Of a DNA stretch of 35,005 nucleotides, positions 1-8,996 are shown piece by piece. Under the pieces are notes generated by a model that saw only the letters and a program-made list of their open reading frames with translations, did not search any database and was not told where the DNA came from. The DNA lies in NCBI GenBank assembly GCA_027858145.1, contig JAQIDF010000097.1, positions 1-35,005 of the forward strand, written 5' to 3'. Both the position numbers and the translations under genes were made by a program. Position 1 is the first letter of the stretch. The number at the start of each line of letters is the position of its first letter. Source of the stretch: Prolixibacteraceae bacterium. Its GTDB lineage: Bacteria > Bacteroidota > Bacteroidia > Bacteroidales > Prolixibacteraceae.

Positions 1-910
1 CAAACCATTTTTCAATAGCATTAAAAGGCGTTTTTACATTAAGTTCTTTTCTTAAACTTCCGTGTCTTCGATAAAGTATGTAATACATCAAAAACTTTAA
101 TAGGTCTTTTTGCATTTCATCCTTATTATTATATTCGGTTAGCTTAACCGTGTTATTTTTAATAGTTCCGTTTGCTCTTTCAACCATACCGTTTGTTTTC
201 GGAGTTGCAGGTTTGGTAAGTCTATGTTCAATATTATTTTCATCACATACAACATCTAATTTAGATGGCTTTTGACAATAATGTCCCGTTTTAGATTTTA
301 TCAATTTGTTAGTAAATTCAAGACCGTTATCGGTAAGAACATGTGTAATTCCAAACGGAAAAAAGTCTAAACATTTGACCATAAAATATTCAGCATTTTC
401 AGATGTCTTAGCATCATATACTTCATAATACAAGGTTCTTGTAGCCCTGTCTATTGCTACAAATAGATAATATTTTACACCGTCAAATTTCGGCAAATAA
501 GTTACATCTATATGCAAATATCCAGGTTCGTATTCCTTAAACTTTTTGGCTTTATCTTTCTCTTTTTCCGGTACTTTATTTATTCCTTCGTGAACAAAAG
601 TCCTGTAAACAACACTTCTTGAAATACTGGGATTAGTCAGCAGAACCATATCCAGCACTTCATCTAAAGGCAGCCATGTAGATTGTCTTATTGATGAAAT
701 AAGTGTTTTCTCAAAGTCATTTAATGCATAATGGATCGTATGCGGTCTTGAGCTTTTGTCTTCAAATATTTCTCTGTTTTTCCATTTACTAACCGTTGGT
801 TCAGAAATTTCAAATTTGTTTGCGAGCATCAAATTTGTCAAATTGCTTTTATTTATGTCCAAACGTGTATGTATATTTGTCGTCGCGTTTGAGTGGTATT
901 CTTGCTTCAT
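1..910 (-). mobile_element. IS481-family-like transposase, partial (runs off left edge)
   Basis: Reading the minus strand from the ATG at 908-910 gives an open frame of 303 codons with no stop before the window edge; the ORF track omits it because the end is missing. The N-terminal 60 residues form a helix-turn-helix of the type used by IS481 transposases (ISEPTVSKWK). This is followed by an rve-type DDE integrase core: first Asp in HIDVTYLPK, second Asp in LTDNGLEFT, and the catalytic Glu in NGMVERANGTIK. It would catalyse cut-and-paste or copy-and-paste movement of its own element. Only the last few dozen residues are likely missing. The reading frame is intact, so the copy may be active or recent. 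I could not define the terminal inverted repeats. Confidence 0.88.
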
Positions 911-931
911 ATTTTGTTTTTTAGAGAATTA

Positions 932-939
932 CAAAATTA
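932..939 (-). promoter_or_regulatory. Possible -7 box for the transposase
   Basis: On the minus strand this reads TAATTTTG, an exact match to the Bacteroidota -7 consensus TAnnTTTG, 22 bases before the transposase ATG. I see no TTG at the expected -33 distance, so support rests on the -7 box and position only. Confidence 0.3.
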
Positions 940-962
940 AGCAAGTTATCATTTATAGTGAT

Positions 963-1021
963 ACTTCCCCCTTCCTTTGCTTCGTTCCGCTACGCTCCAC
1001 TTCGCAAAGGAAGGGGGAAGT
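963..1021. repeat. Perfect 18-bp inverted repeat with 23-nt loop
   Basis: ACTTCCCCCTTCCTTTGC (963-980) is the exact reverse complement of 1004-1021. The loop holds TTCGTTCCGCTACGCTCC, itself partly self-complementary. The element is far more GC-rich than the surrounding DNA and lies between the IS transposase and carB. It could be a bidirectional terminator, a REP/MITE-like repeat, or lie close to the IS end; the sequence alone does not decide. Confidence 0.75.
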
Positions 1022-1112
1022 TTTTCCATTAACAACGTGGTGAAACTTTCTACATATAAGTACTATTTAAACAGGTTAAGAGCAAAAAATACGTCAAACA
1101 GCTAATAAATTT

Positions 1113-1120
1113 TATTTTTG
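1113..1120 (+). promoter_or_regulatory. Candidate carB promoter (-7 box)
   Basis: TATTTTTG matches the Bacteroidota -7 motif TAnnTTTG exactly and would give a leader of roughly 95 nt before carB. No clear -33 TTG is seen. The rest of 1022-1222 is AT-rich and shows no gene. Confidence 0.35.
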
Positions 1121-1222
1121 TGGTGATAAAAATCATATTTTATTGTTTTTCGGATGAAAAATGAACGTATTTATCAAAACCGAATAAAAATTTTCAATTC
1201 AAAATAATTTAACAACTTAACT

Positions 1223-4200
1223 ATGGCTAAACGTAACGACATCCACAAGGTACTAATTATTGGTTCAGGCCCCATAATAATAGGTCAGGCTTGTGAATTT
1301 GATTATTCCGGAACCCAGGCTTGTAAAGCGCTGAAAGCATTGGGGTATAAAATTGTGCTGGTTAATTCTAATCCGGCTACCATCATGACTGATCCATCAA
1401 CAGCCGATGTGACTTATATTGAACCCTTGAACGAATTTGCATTGACCAAAATTATTGAAAAAGAGCGTCCCGATGCATTGTTGCCCAACCTGGGCGGACA
1501 AACAGCATTGAACCTGTCATTAACGCTGGCCAATAAAGGAATTTTGGATAAATACAATGTGGAGGTCATCGGGGTTAACCTGAAAGCCATAGAAAAAGGG
1601 GAGGACCGTACCGAGTTCAAGAATTCCATGCTTTCTCTGGGCATCGATATGCCTGAAAGCAAGGCAGTGGAGACGGTGGAAGATGCGGAAGCGTTTGCTG
1701 CCGAACTGGGTTATCCGGTGGTGATTCGGCCTGCCTATACTATGGGGGGAACCGGTGGCGGACTGGTCTATAACCTGGAAGAATTGCGAACGATTGCTGC
1801 GCGTGGTATCGCGGCCAGTATGGTGAGTCAGATTCTGGTGGAAGAATCGGTCCTGGGTTGGGAAGAGCTGGAACTGGAAGTGGTGCGTGACTCCAAAAAC
1901 CAGATGATTACCGTTTGCTTCATCGAAAACGTGGATGCTATAGGTGTACATACGGGTGATTCGTTTTGTACGGCACCTATGCTCACCATCCCGGAAGAAT
2001 TACAGCAACGTCTTCAGGGATATGCTTACCGCATTGTGTCAGATATTGGCGTGATTGGCGGAACCAATGTGCAGTTTGCACACGACCCGGTGACCGACAG
2101 GGTGGTGGTCATCGAAATAAATCCGCGTACTTCGCGCTCATCGGCCCTGGCAAGTAAGGCCACCGGATTTCCTATTGCCTATGTTTCTGCTCTGCTGGCA
2201 GGTGGCCTCACGCTCGATGAAATTCCATACTGGCGAGATGGTTCGCTCGAAAAATATACCCCGGGAGGCGATTATGTGGTGGTGAAGTTTGCAAAGTGGG
2301 CTTTCGAGAAGTTCGACGGGCTTACCGATAAACTAGGCACACAGATGCAGGCCGTGGGTGAGGTGATGAGTATCGGTAAAACCTACAAAGAGGCTTTTCA
2401 TAAGGCCATCCGTTCGTTGGAGATAGACCGTTACGGACTGGGATTTGCAAAGGATTTTAATGACAAATCGCTCGACGAACTGATGGTGATGCTCAATGTT
2501 GCCACCAGCGAGCGTCAGTTTATTATGTATGAGGCTCTGCGCAAAGGTGCCGGTGTGGATGAACTGTTTGAAAAGACTTACATCAACCGGTGGTTCATCA
2601 CACAGATGAAAGAACTGGTTGAATTGGAAGAGAAAATATTATCGTTCAAAGGAAAGGAGCTGCCAGATGAGATCTTTATCCAGACTAAAAAGGATGGCTT
2701 TGCAGATAAATATCTGGCGCAGTTGCTCGGCATTACTGAAAAGGAAATCCGCGACAGGCGTAAAAAACTTGGGCTGAACGAGGCCTGGGAGCCGGTTCCG
2801 GTTAGCGGTGTGGCAGAAGATGCTGCTTATTACTACTCCACCTACAATGCTCCCAATAAAGTAAAGACCAGCGATAAGAAAAAAATCATGGTGCTGGGGG
2901 GAGGTCCCAACCGCATTGGTCAGGGGATTGAGTTTGATTATTGTTGTGTGCATGCCGCTTTTGCCCTCAAAGATGCCGGTTATGAGTCCATTATGGTCAA
3001 TTGTAACCCGGAGACAGTTTCTACCGATTACGATACGTCAGATAAACTTTATTTTGAGCCGCTGACTGCCGAAGATGTATTGAGTATCTATGAGCAGGAA
3101 CAGCCCGAAGGTGTGATTGTGCAGTTTGGCGGTCAGACCCCGCTGAACCTGGCCAAAGAATTGGAAGAAGCAGGTGTTAAGATCCTGGGTACGTCGCCGC
3201 ATACAATCGATTTGGCCGAAGACCGTGACCAATTCCGTCAGATTATGCAGAAACTGGAAATTCCGCAACCGGAGTCGGGTATGGCCAGTTCGTTGGATGA
3301 AGCACTCAAAATTGCCGACCGAATCGGTTACCCGTTAATGATTCGTCCTTCGTATGTATTAGGTGGTCGCGCTATGCGCATTATCCTCGATGAAGAAATG
3401 CTGGAGCAATACGTTAAGACAGCTACCATTGTGTCTCCTGATCGTCCATTGTTGATTGATAAGTTTCTGGAAGATGCCATCGAGGCCGAAGCAGATGCCA
3501 TTTCTGACGGTAAAGAAGCATTTGTTCCAGCAGTGATGCAACACATTGAATATGCCGGTATTCATTCGGGCGATTCGGCTTGTGTTATTCCTCCGGTAGT
3601 GATTCCTCAAAAGCACATCGACACCATGAAAGAATATACCCGTTGCATCGCGTTGGAGATGGATGTAAAGGGACTGATGAATATCCAGTACGCCATTTAT
3701 GATGATACGGTTTATATTATTGAAGCCAATCCGCGCGCATCACGTACCGTACCTCTGGTGTCTAAAGTTTGCGGGGTTTCAATGATACCCATTGCCACTG
3801 ATTTATTGTTGGGGAAAAACCTGAAATCATTTGCACTCAAAGAGAAAGTGTTTAAGCATTACGGAGTAAAAGAGGCTGTTTTTCCTTTTAATATGTTTTC
3901 AGAAGTGGATCCGCTGCTGGGGCCAGAGATGCGTTCTACCGGTGAGGTGCTTGGGCTGGCCGATAACTATGGAATGGCCTTCTTCAAATCTCAGGAAGCC
4001 ACCAAATCGGGACTTCCTATTGACGGTAATGTGCTGATTACCGTGGGTAACCGGGACAAAGACAAAGTTGTTGAGGTTGCCCGGGGTTTTCGGGATATGA
4101 ACTTTGGTATCCTTGCCACAAAAGGAACCTCTGCATTCCTGAAAGAGCATGGCATTGATTCGAAAAAAATCAAAAAAGTCCATGAAGGACGCCCCAATAT

Positions 4201-4426
4201 TGTAGATGCCATCAAAAACGGGGAGATACAATTGGTTGTGAACACCCCGGAAGGCAAGGAGAGTGAATACGATGATTCATACATCCGCAAAAATGCCATA
4301 AAGTATAATATTCCCTATATTACAACTACTTCTGCTGCTTTGGCTGCTACCGAAGGAATTCGTGAGCGGTTGAAAGGTGAATACAAAGTGAAGTCATTGC
4401 AGGATTATCATGCAGAAATAGAGTAG
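1223..4426 (+). CDS. carB: Carbamoyl-phosphate synthase large subunit
   Basis: This cytoplasmic enzyme makes carbamoyl phosphate from bicarbonate, ATP and ammonia delivered by the small subunit CarA, feeding pyrimidine and arginine synthesis. At 1067 residues it has the full family length and the usual internal duplication. The first half starts with a preATP-grasp domain (VLIIGSGPIIIGQACEFDYS) followed by an ATP-grasp domain around residues 130-400. The second half repeats this (VLGGGPNRIGQGIEFDYCC near 560) with an ATP-grasp around 680-930. The last roughly 130 residues are the MGS-like allosteric domain (ILATKGTSAFLKEHGI). No carA lies between it and the IS at the left edge, although carA often sits next to carB; it may be beyond the IS or elsewhere. 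A strong terminator follows directly. Confidence 0.97.
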   Translation: MAKRNDIHKVLIIGSGPIIIGQACEFDYSGTQACKALKALGYKIVLVNSNPATIMTDPSTADVTYIEPLNEFALTKIIEKERPDALLPNLGGQTALNLSLTLANKGILDKYNVEVIGVNLKAIEKGEDRTEFKNSMLSLGIDMPESKAVETVEDAEAFAAELGYPVVIRPAYTMGGTGGGLVYNLEELRTIAARGIAASMVSQILVEESVLGWEELELEVVRDSKNQMITVCFIENVDAIGVHTGDSFCTAPMLTIPEELQQRLQGYAYRIVSDIGVIGGTNVQFAHDPVTDRVVVIEINPRTSRSSALASKATGFPIAYVSALLAGGLTLDEIPYWRDGSLEKYTPGGDYVVVKFAKWAFEKFDGLTDKLGTQMQAVGEVMSIGKTYKEAFHKAIRSLEIDRYGLGFAKDFNDKSLDELMVMLNVATSERQFIMYEALRKGAGVDELFEKTYINRWFITQMKELVELEEKILSFKGKELPDEIFIQTKKDGFADKYLAQLLGITEKEIRDRRKKLGLNEAWEPVPVSGVAEDAAYYYSTYNAPNKVKTSDKKKIMVLGGGPNRIGQGIEFDYCCVHAAFALKDAGYESIMVNCNPETVSTDYDTSDKLYFEPLTAEDVLSIYEQEQPEGVIVQFGGQTPLNLAKELEEAGVKILGTSPHTIDLAEDRDQFRQIMQKLEIPQPESGMASSLDEALKIADRIGYPLMIRPSYVLGGRAMRIILDEEMLEQYVKTATIVSPDRPLLIDKFLEDAIEAEADAISDGKEAFVPAVMQHIEYAGIHSGDSACVIPPVVIPQKHIDTMKEYTRCIALEMDVKGLMNIQYAIYDDTVYIIEANPRASRTVPLVSKVCGVSMIPIATDLLLGKNLKSFALKEKVFKHYGVKEAVFPFNMFSEVDPLLGPEMRSTGEVLGLADNYGMAFFKSQEATKSGLPIDGNVLITVGNRDKDKVVEVARGFRDMNFGILATKGTSAFLKEHGIDSKKIKKVHEGRPNIVDAIKNGEIQLVVNTPEGKESEYDDSYIRKNAIKYNIPYITTTSAALAATEGIRERLKGEYKVKSLQDYHAEIE

Positions 4427-4448
4427 CATCTATAAGAATTAAAACCAG

Positions 4449-4482
4449 AAGGGAACACCATTAATGTGGTGTTCCCTTTTTT
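4449..4482 (+). terminator. Rho-independent terminator after carB
   Basis: AAGGGAACACCA pairs perfectly with TGGTGTTCCCTT across a 6-nt loop, and six T residues run from the end of the stem. It lies 22 bases after the carB stop and closes that transcription unit. Confidence 0.93.
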
Positions 4483-4612
4483 AATTTTGCAAGAGGTGTT
4501 ATCGTAATCCGTATTTTAAAAAAAAATAATGCATTTGTGGTTATAGGCATGTGACCTTTCTGTGATTGAAAGCTAAAATGGTAAATATTGCTAAAATAAA
4601 TCACACTTTTAC

Positions 4613-4643
4613 TTGCTATTTGAATTTAAAAGTGCTTATTTTG
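4613..4643 (+). promoter_or_regulatory. Candidate promoter of the rpmB operon
   Basis: TTG at 4613-4615 and TTATTTTG at 4636-4643 are separated by 20 bp, the spacing of Bacteroidota -33/-7 promoters; the -7 box differs from TAnnTTTG at one position. The leader to rpmB would be about 35 nt. The rest of 4483-4684 shows no gene. Confidence 0.42.
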
Positions 4644-4684
4644 CGTTCTGTTTGAAAAAAGTGTTCGGAGTAAATCAATAAGAC

Positions 4685-4927
4685 ATGTCAAAAGTTTGTC
4701 AAATAACCGGAAAGAAAGTTGTAGTGGGAAATAATGTTTCTCACTCAAAACGAAGAACAAAGCGTAGGTTTTATCCTAATTTGTTCAAGAAGAAATTTTA
4801 CCATCCCGAAGAAGACCGTTGGGTTACATTAAATGTATCTGCAGCCGGTATTCGAACCATTAATAAAATTGGTTTAACAAAAGCACTTAAAAGTGCACGG
4901 GAAAAGGGTTTAGTTGCTAACATTTAA
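4685..4927 (+). CDS. rpmB: 50S ribosomal protein bL28
   Basis: An 80-residue basic protein with the bL28 signature at the N-terminus ([20 protein letters not shown]), similar in length to the E. coli protein. It binds 23S rRNA in the large subunit near the E site. It has a single cysteine instead of CxxC pairs, so it is the zinc-independent form. It is first in a three-gene ribosomal operon with rpmG 14 bp downstream, the usual Bacteroidota arrangement. Confidence 0.96.
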   Translation: MSKVCQITGKKVVVGNNVSHSKRRTKRRFYPNLFKKKFYHPEEDRWVTLNVSAAGIRTINKIGLTKALKSAREKGLVANI

Positions 4928-4941
4928 AAGAAGTACAAGCA

Positions 4942-5130
4942 ATGGCTAAGAAATCAAAAGGGAACAGGATTCAAGTTATTTTGGAGTGCACAGAGCACAA
5001 AAATAGCGGTTTACCCGGTACATCACGTTATATTACAACTAAAAACCGTAAGAATACAACTGAGCGGTTAGAGTTGAAAAAATATAACCCGGTATTGAAA
5101 AAAGTTACAGTGCATAAAGAAATAAAATAA
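4942..5130 (+). CDS. rpmG: 50S ribosomal protein bL33
   Basis: A 62-residue lysine-rich protein matching bL33 ([14 protein letters not shown], then [21 protein letters not shown]). Only one cysteine is present where zinc-binding paralogs have two CxxC pairs, so this is the zinc-free type. It lies between rpmB and the 50-aa DUF4295 gene with 14- and 7-bp gaps, so the three are very probably co-transcribed. It is a large-subunit protein near the E-site tRNA. Confidence 0.96.
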   Translation: MAKKSKGNRIQVILECTEHKNSGLPGTSRYITTKNRKNTTERLELKKYNPVLKKVTVHKEIK

Positions 5131-5137
5131 GTAAGAT

Positions 5138-5290
5138 ATGGCTAAAAAAGCAGTTGCATCATTACAAAAAGGAGCTGGTAGAGGTCACGCTAAAGTGATT
5201 AAAATGGTTAAATCCGAAAAGACCGGTGCTTATACTTTCGAAGAAAGTATTGTAACAAATGAAGAAGTTCAGGATCACTTTAAAAAGTAA
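5138..5290 (+). CDS. DUF4295 small ribosome-associated protein (bL38 type)
   Basis: A 50-codon gene too short for the ORF track: it starts MAKKAVASLQKG at 5138 and ends DHFKK with TAA at 5288-5290. It is basic, glycine- and lysine-rich at the start, and follows rpmG by 7 bp; a terminator follows 20 bp later. This rpmB-rpmG-small gene order is typical of Bacteroidota, where the third gene is annotated DUF4295. From memory, the Flavobacterium ribosome structure identified a Bacteroidota-specific large-subunit protein, bL38, of this family. The position supports a ribosomal role; the exact name is recalled, not verified. Confidence 0.88.
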   Translation: MAKKAVASLQKGAGRGHAKVIKMVKSEKTGAYTFEESIVTNEEVQDHFKK

Positions 5291-5310
5291 TTCCTGCAGA
5301 TGATATTTTA

Positions 5311-5350
5311 CAAAAAAAGCTTTTGCCATTTATGGTGAAGGCTTTTTTTG
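5311..5350 (+). terminator. Terminator of the rpmB-rpmG-DUF4295 operon
   Basis: AAAAAAAGC and GCTTTTTTT form the outer stem, with inner pairing of TTTgCCA to TGGtgAA around a TTTA loop, ending in a T-run. It sits 20 bp after the DUF4295 stop. The following 180 bases to ftsY hold no gene. Confidence 0.88.
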
Positions 5351-5531
5351 TATGTTAAGGGCGTGAAATATAATAAATTGCTTGAATGTATTTTATATAT
5401 TGCTGTATATGTGTGGTTTGTGTGTGATTTTCATCTGAATTAATTAATTTCACACCCTAAATATTTATTTGTGATATATTGCATGGCTAATTTTTTAATT
5501 TCATTGAGTATATTGCAGCAAAATTAAAATC

Positions 5532-6485
5532 ATGGGTATTTTCGGAAGTTTTACATCGAAGAAAAAAGAGCGGCTCGATGAGGGATTGAGCAAAACCAAA
5601 GAAAACTTCTTTGGTAAATTAACACGTGCCGTTGCCGGTAAAACAAAGGTTGATGATGATGTGCTGGATAACCTGGAGGAAGTCTTAATTACCTCCGATG
5701 TAGGGGTTAATACAACCATCAAAATAATTGGACGTATCGAAGAGCGGGTATCACGTGACAAATACATGGGCATTAATGAGCTCAATGAAATTCTGAAGGA
5801 AGAAATTGCTTCGATGCTCGAAGAAAATAATACCGAAGATGTTTCCGGTTTTGATTTACCACAAACTGATGGCCCTTATGTAATTATGGTGGTTGGTGTT
5901 AATGGTGTTGGTAAAACCACCACCATCGGAAAATTAGCCTATCGCTTTAAAGAAGCCGGCAAAAATGTTGTTATCGGTGCTGCCGATACATTCAGAGCCG
6001 CTGCTATCGAGCAACTCGAAATATGGGCTCAGCGGGTTGATGTACCAATTGTCAAGCAAAAAATGGGCTCCGATCCCGCATCTGTTGCTTACGATACCGT
6101 TGCTTCGGCAAAGTCGCAGGGTGCCGATGTGGTAATTATTGACACTGCAGGACGTTTGCATAACAAAGTGAATTTGATGAACGAGCTATCTAAAATCAAA
6201 CGGGTTATGCAAAAAGTTGTGCCCGATGCCCCTCACGAAGTGCTTCTTATCCTCGATGGATCTACCGGACAGAATGCCTTTGAGCAGGCAAAACAGTTTA
6301 CAGCAGCTACCGAGGTTACGTCTTTGGCACTCACTAAGCTCGACGGAACAGCCAAAGGTGGCGTGGTTTTGGGTATATCCGATCAATTTAAAATTCCGGT
6401 TAAGTATATTGGTATTGGTGAAAAAATGGAAGATCTGCAAATCTTCCGACGCAAAGAGTTTGTAGAGACTTTCTTTAATAAATAA
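5532..6485 (+). CDS. ftsY: Signal recognition particle receptor FtsY
   Basis: FtsY is the membrane-associated GTPase that docks SRP-ribosome-nascent chain complexes at the Sec translocon. The 317-residue protein has only the NG core: a helical N domain (about 20-100) and the G domain, with G1 GVNGVGKTTTIGKLA at 122-136, DTFRAAA at 152-158, DTAGR at 204-208 and TKLDG at 268-272. It lacks the long acidic A domain of E. coli FtsY, as is common outside Enterobacteria, and starts with a short basic amphipathic stretch (MGIFGSFTSKKKERL) that probably supplies membrane affinity. rimO begins 4 bp after its stop, so the two form an operon. Confidence 0.96.
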   Translation: MGIFGSFTSKKKERLDEGLSKTKENFFGKLTRAVAGKTKVDDDVLDNLEEVLITSDVGVNTTIKIIGRIEERVSRDKYMGINELNEILKEEIASMLEENNTEDVSGFDLPQTDGPYVIMVVGVNGVGKTTTIGKLAYRFKEAGKNVVIGAADTFRAAAIEQLEIWAQRVDVPIVKQKMGSDPASVAYDTVASAKSQGADVVIIDTAGRLHNKVNLMNELSKIKRVMQKVVPDAPHEVLLILDGSTGQNAFEQAKQFTAATEVTSLALTKLDGTAKGGVVLGISDQFKIPVKYIGIGEKMEDLQIFRRKEFVETFFNK

Positions 6486-6489
6486 AAAT

Positions 6490-7776
6490 TTGAAATCTAA
6501 AACGATAAATATAATAACACTGGGGTGTTCCAAAAACCTGGTCGATTCAGAACGCCTGATGCGACAACTTGAAGCTGCAGGATACATTGTTATATTCGAT
6601 AGTAACGAACCTTCTGATGTTGTTGTAATTAATACCTGTGGTTTTATCCTCGATGCCAAAGAAGAATCCATAGGGATGATTATGGATTATGTGGCTGAAA
6701 AAAGCGAAGGGGCAATTGAAAAACTTTACGTTATGGGTTGCTTGTCGGCACGATATCGTGATGATTTGAGTTCAGAAATACCTGAAGTTGACCGCTTTTT
6801 CGGAAAATTTGATTTCGATGATATAATCCAGGAGCTAGGTGTTCAAAAACGAAAGGATTTACTTTTCGACCGAAAGTTAACAACTCCTTCTCACTTTGCC
6901 TACCTTAAAATTGCTGAAGGCTGCGACCGCACCTGTGCCTTTTGTGCCATACCACAGTTTACCGGGAAACATAAATCAGTGACAATTGATGACCTTGTGA
7001 CAGAGGCTCGTATCCTTGCTCAAAAAGGAGTGAAGGAGCTGTTACTCATATCGCAGGAGCTCACATATTACGGCATTGATATCTATAAGTCACGTAAATT
7101 AACGGAACTGATTCGTGAGTTATCAAAAATTGACGGCATAGAGTGGATACGGTTGCATTATGCATATCCGGCAGGGTTTCCGCTTGATTTACTTGATGAA
7201 ATTGCACAAAATCCTAAAGTTTGTAACTATCTCGATATTCCTCTCCAGCATATTTCAACTTCAGTGCTGAAAAGTATGCGTAGAAATATTACAGAAGAAG
7301 AAACCCGTACGTTGGTTCGCGAAATACGTGAACGTGTTCCCGGAATCGCTTTGCGTACAACATTTATGGTGGGGCATCCGGGTGAGACAGAAGAAAAATA
7401 TCAAAAGTTGATTGATTTCATTAAAGAAGAAAAATTTGATCGTCTGGGGGTTTTTCCTTATTCGCATGAAGATGATACCCCGGGATATAAAAATGAAGAT
7501 ATTATTCCTCGGGAAGTTAAGGAAGAGCGGGCAGAAGAACTGATGAATATTCAACAGGCAATATCAGAGGAGATCGCTGCTAAAAAAGTTGGTTCAATTC
7601 AAAAAGTGCTTATCGATCGTCTCGAAGGAAATTATTTCGTAGGTCGTACACAGTTCGATTCGCCTGAAGTTGATGGAGAAGTACTTATAGAAGATGCAAA
7701 TCTTGAAATTGGTGCTTTTTACGATGTGACCATTACCAGTTCCGATATGTTTGATTTATACGGAATTGTGCAGTAA
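6490..7776 (+). CDS. rimO: Ribosomal protein uS12 methylthiotransferase RimO
   Basis: RimO is a radical-SAM enzyme that adds a methylthio group to a conserved Asp of uS12. The 428-residue protein has the three N-terminal cysteines for the auxiliary 4Fe-4S cluster (C13, C50, C84), the radical-SAM triad CDRTCAFC (C145, C149, C152), and a C-terminal TRAM domain from about residue 365. It starts with TTG at 6490: this puts LGCSKN at the family's usual distance from the N-terminus, and no in-frame ATG precedes it. It follows ftsY by 4 bp. The close relative MiaB is less likely, because MLGCxKNxVDSE plus the ftsY context favours RimO. Confidence 0.95.
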   Translation: MKSKTINIITLGCSKNLVDSERLMRQLEAAGYIVIFDSNEPSDVVVINTCGFILDAKEESIGMIMDYVAEKSEGAIEKLYVMGCLSARYRDDLSSEIPEVDRFFGKFDFDDIIQELGVQKRKDLLFDRKLTTPSHFAYLKIAEGCDRTCAFCAIPQFTGKHKSVTIDDLVTEARILAQKGVKELLLISQELTYYGIDIYKSRKLTELIRELSKIDGIEWIRLHYAYPAGFPLDLLDEIAQNPKVCNYLDIPLQHISTSVLKSMRRNITEEETRTLVREIRERVPGIALRTTFMVGHPGETEEKYQKLIDFIKEEKFDRLGVFPYSHEDDTPGYKNEDIIPREVKEERAEELMNIQQAISEEIAAKKVGSIQKVLIDRLEGNYFVGRTQFDSPEVDGEVLIEDANLEIGAFYDVTITSSDMFDLYGIVQ

Positions 7777-7841
7777 TTAAACCATTCCTGTTTCTGCGTT
7801 GTTTAAGGTTCGTTCTTCGATGAAAATTAATCTTTCCTGAT

Positions 7842-8426
7842 ATGAACTTCTCGTTGGCTGGAAAATATTTTTATGGTTTGTACAGGAATTCACTTTGTGA
7901 CCTGTACATTAACACTTTCTCACAAAAGCCGGTAAGTCAGTATCACAATCGTAAAACTACATTGATATATTTCGACTCATTGTTTGAACATGGTTTTGGA
8001 GTGTTTGCCACGAAGGATCATCGTTTGTGCGGAGCATTATTAGCTGTACCTTTATCTTTAGATAAAAACCTGCCTGAAAAAATTGCAAAGAATTACGATG
8101 TTAATAAATCATTCTATATAGCTGAGATGATGGTCGATGAGTTATACAGGGGACAGGGTATTGGTCGTAATCTTATCATAAAATATTTCAATGAGTTAAA
8201 CACAAATTGCGTTACGCATGTTTTTATTAGAGTGTGGGGTAAGAATGCAACAGCTATTAAATTATATGATAAAATGGGATTTAAACCCGTAACCTCTGTT
8301 GTTCAGGCGGCATTAAGGGCCGATAAGAGTGGAATGCGTGATTTTAGAAAAACATATATGGTTAAAGAAAGCCAATACTACCTCAGTGCTTTTATCGTTT
8401 CTATGATAAATCAACTATATTTGTAA
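7842..8426 (+). CDS. GNAT-family N-acetyltransferase
   Basis: A 194-residue protein with a GNAT fold. The acetyl-CoA pyrophosphate loop RGQGIGRNLI (motif A) follows the strand IAEMMVDELY, and the C-terminal motif KLYDKMGFKPV is the usual GNAT strand-helix. The substrate cannot be read from the sequence. It lies 65 bp after rimO and its 3' end overlaps a -7-like box for the next gene. Confidence 0.82.
   Translation: MNFSLAGKYFYGLYRNSLCDLYINTFSQKPVSQYHNRKTTLIYFDSLFEHGFGVFATKDHRLCGALLAVPLSLDKNLPEKIAKNYDVNKSFYIAEMMVDELYRGQGIGRNLIIKYFNELNTNCVTHVFIRVWGKNATAIKLYDKMGFKPVTSVVQAALRADKSGMRDFRKTYMVKESQYYLSAFIVSMINQLYL
8416..8423 (+). promoter_or_regulatory. Possible -7 box for the SPOR-like gene
   Basis: TATATTTG matches TAnnTTTG exactly, is embedded in the last codons of the GNAT gene, and would give a leader of about 15 nt before the ATG at 8446. 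No matching -33 TTG is seen. Confidence 0.3.
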
Positions 8427-8445
8427 CTTCATTTAATTGAATAAA

Positions 8446-8964
8446 ATGGGTTTTAATAGATTCATATTAAAGGTGTTAGGGGTGGTTTTTTTTGTTGCTT
8501 TTGTTAGTATAGTGACAGTAAGTGCACAAAATCCCTATCAAAATGAGCTTTCTGTTCACGCTGACGACTCCATATCGACCGTTAAAAATGACAGTTTGTT
8601 CATGGCTTCCGGAACTTTAGATGGCGAGTGGTCGCATTTAACAATTAATTCAGATAAGCGGATTAACAAACTTCTGGAAATATCAGAAGAAGAAAACAAA
8701 CGCCGCGGAGGCATTTCGGGTTACAGGGTGCAGATATTTCAGGGAGAAAAAGATGAGGCATACAGTTATAAATCTGAATTTCTGAAGGGATATCCAGATT
8801 ATAAAGTGTATGTTCTTTTTAAAACACCCGATTTCAGGGTTCGCGTAGGAGATTTTAGGTCGCGTAGTGAAACTATCAAATTAAAATATCTAATAGAAAA
8901 AGATTTTCCGAATTCGTTTATCGTTGAAGATTTTATAAATTTTCCTGAGTTAAAAACGAATTGA
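8446..8964 (+). CDS. Exported SPOR-domain-like protein
   Basis: The ORF track starts at a TTG (8437); the ATG at 8446 is preferred because it places a clean signal peptide at the N-terminus: a basic start, a hydrophobic run VLGVVFFVAFVSIVTV, then a cleavage-like SAQ. After a linker of about 60 residues, the C-terminal part (GYRVQIFQGEKDEAYSYKSE ... YKVYVLFKTPDFRVRVGDF) has the pattern of a SPOR domain, a fold that binds denuded septal peptidoglycan. The protein is probably periplasmic and may act at the cell wall or septum. It could instead be a Bacteroidota-specific SPOR-fold protein with another ligand. Confidence 0.75.
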   Translation: MGFNRFILKVLGVVFFVAFVSIVTVSAQNPYQNELSVHADDSISTVKNDSLFMASGTLDGEWSHLTINSDKRINKLLEISEEENKRRGGISGYRVQIFQGEKDEAYSYKSEFLKGYPDYKVYVLFKTPDFRVRVGDFRSRSETIKLKYLIEKDFPNSFIVEDFINFPELKTN

Positions 8965-8996
8965 GGTAAAATCAAAGATTGAGGGGTTGAGTTGTT

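Noticed and set aside
756-1043. 95-aa plus-strand ORF over the left end
   Set aside because: It is antisense to the IS481 transposase start and then crosses the GC-rich palindrome; hydrophobic low-complexity product with no recognisable family.
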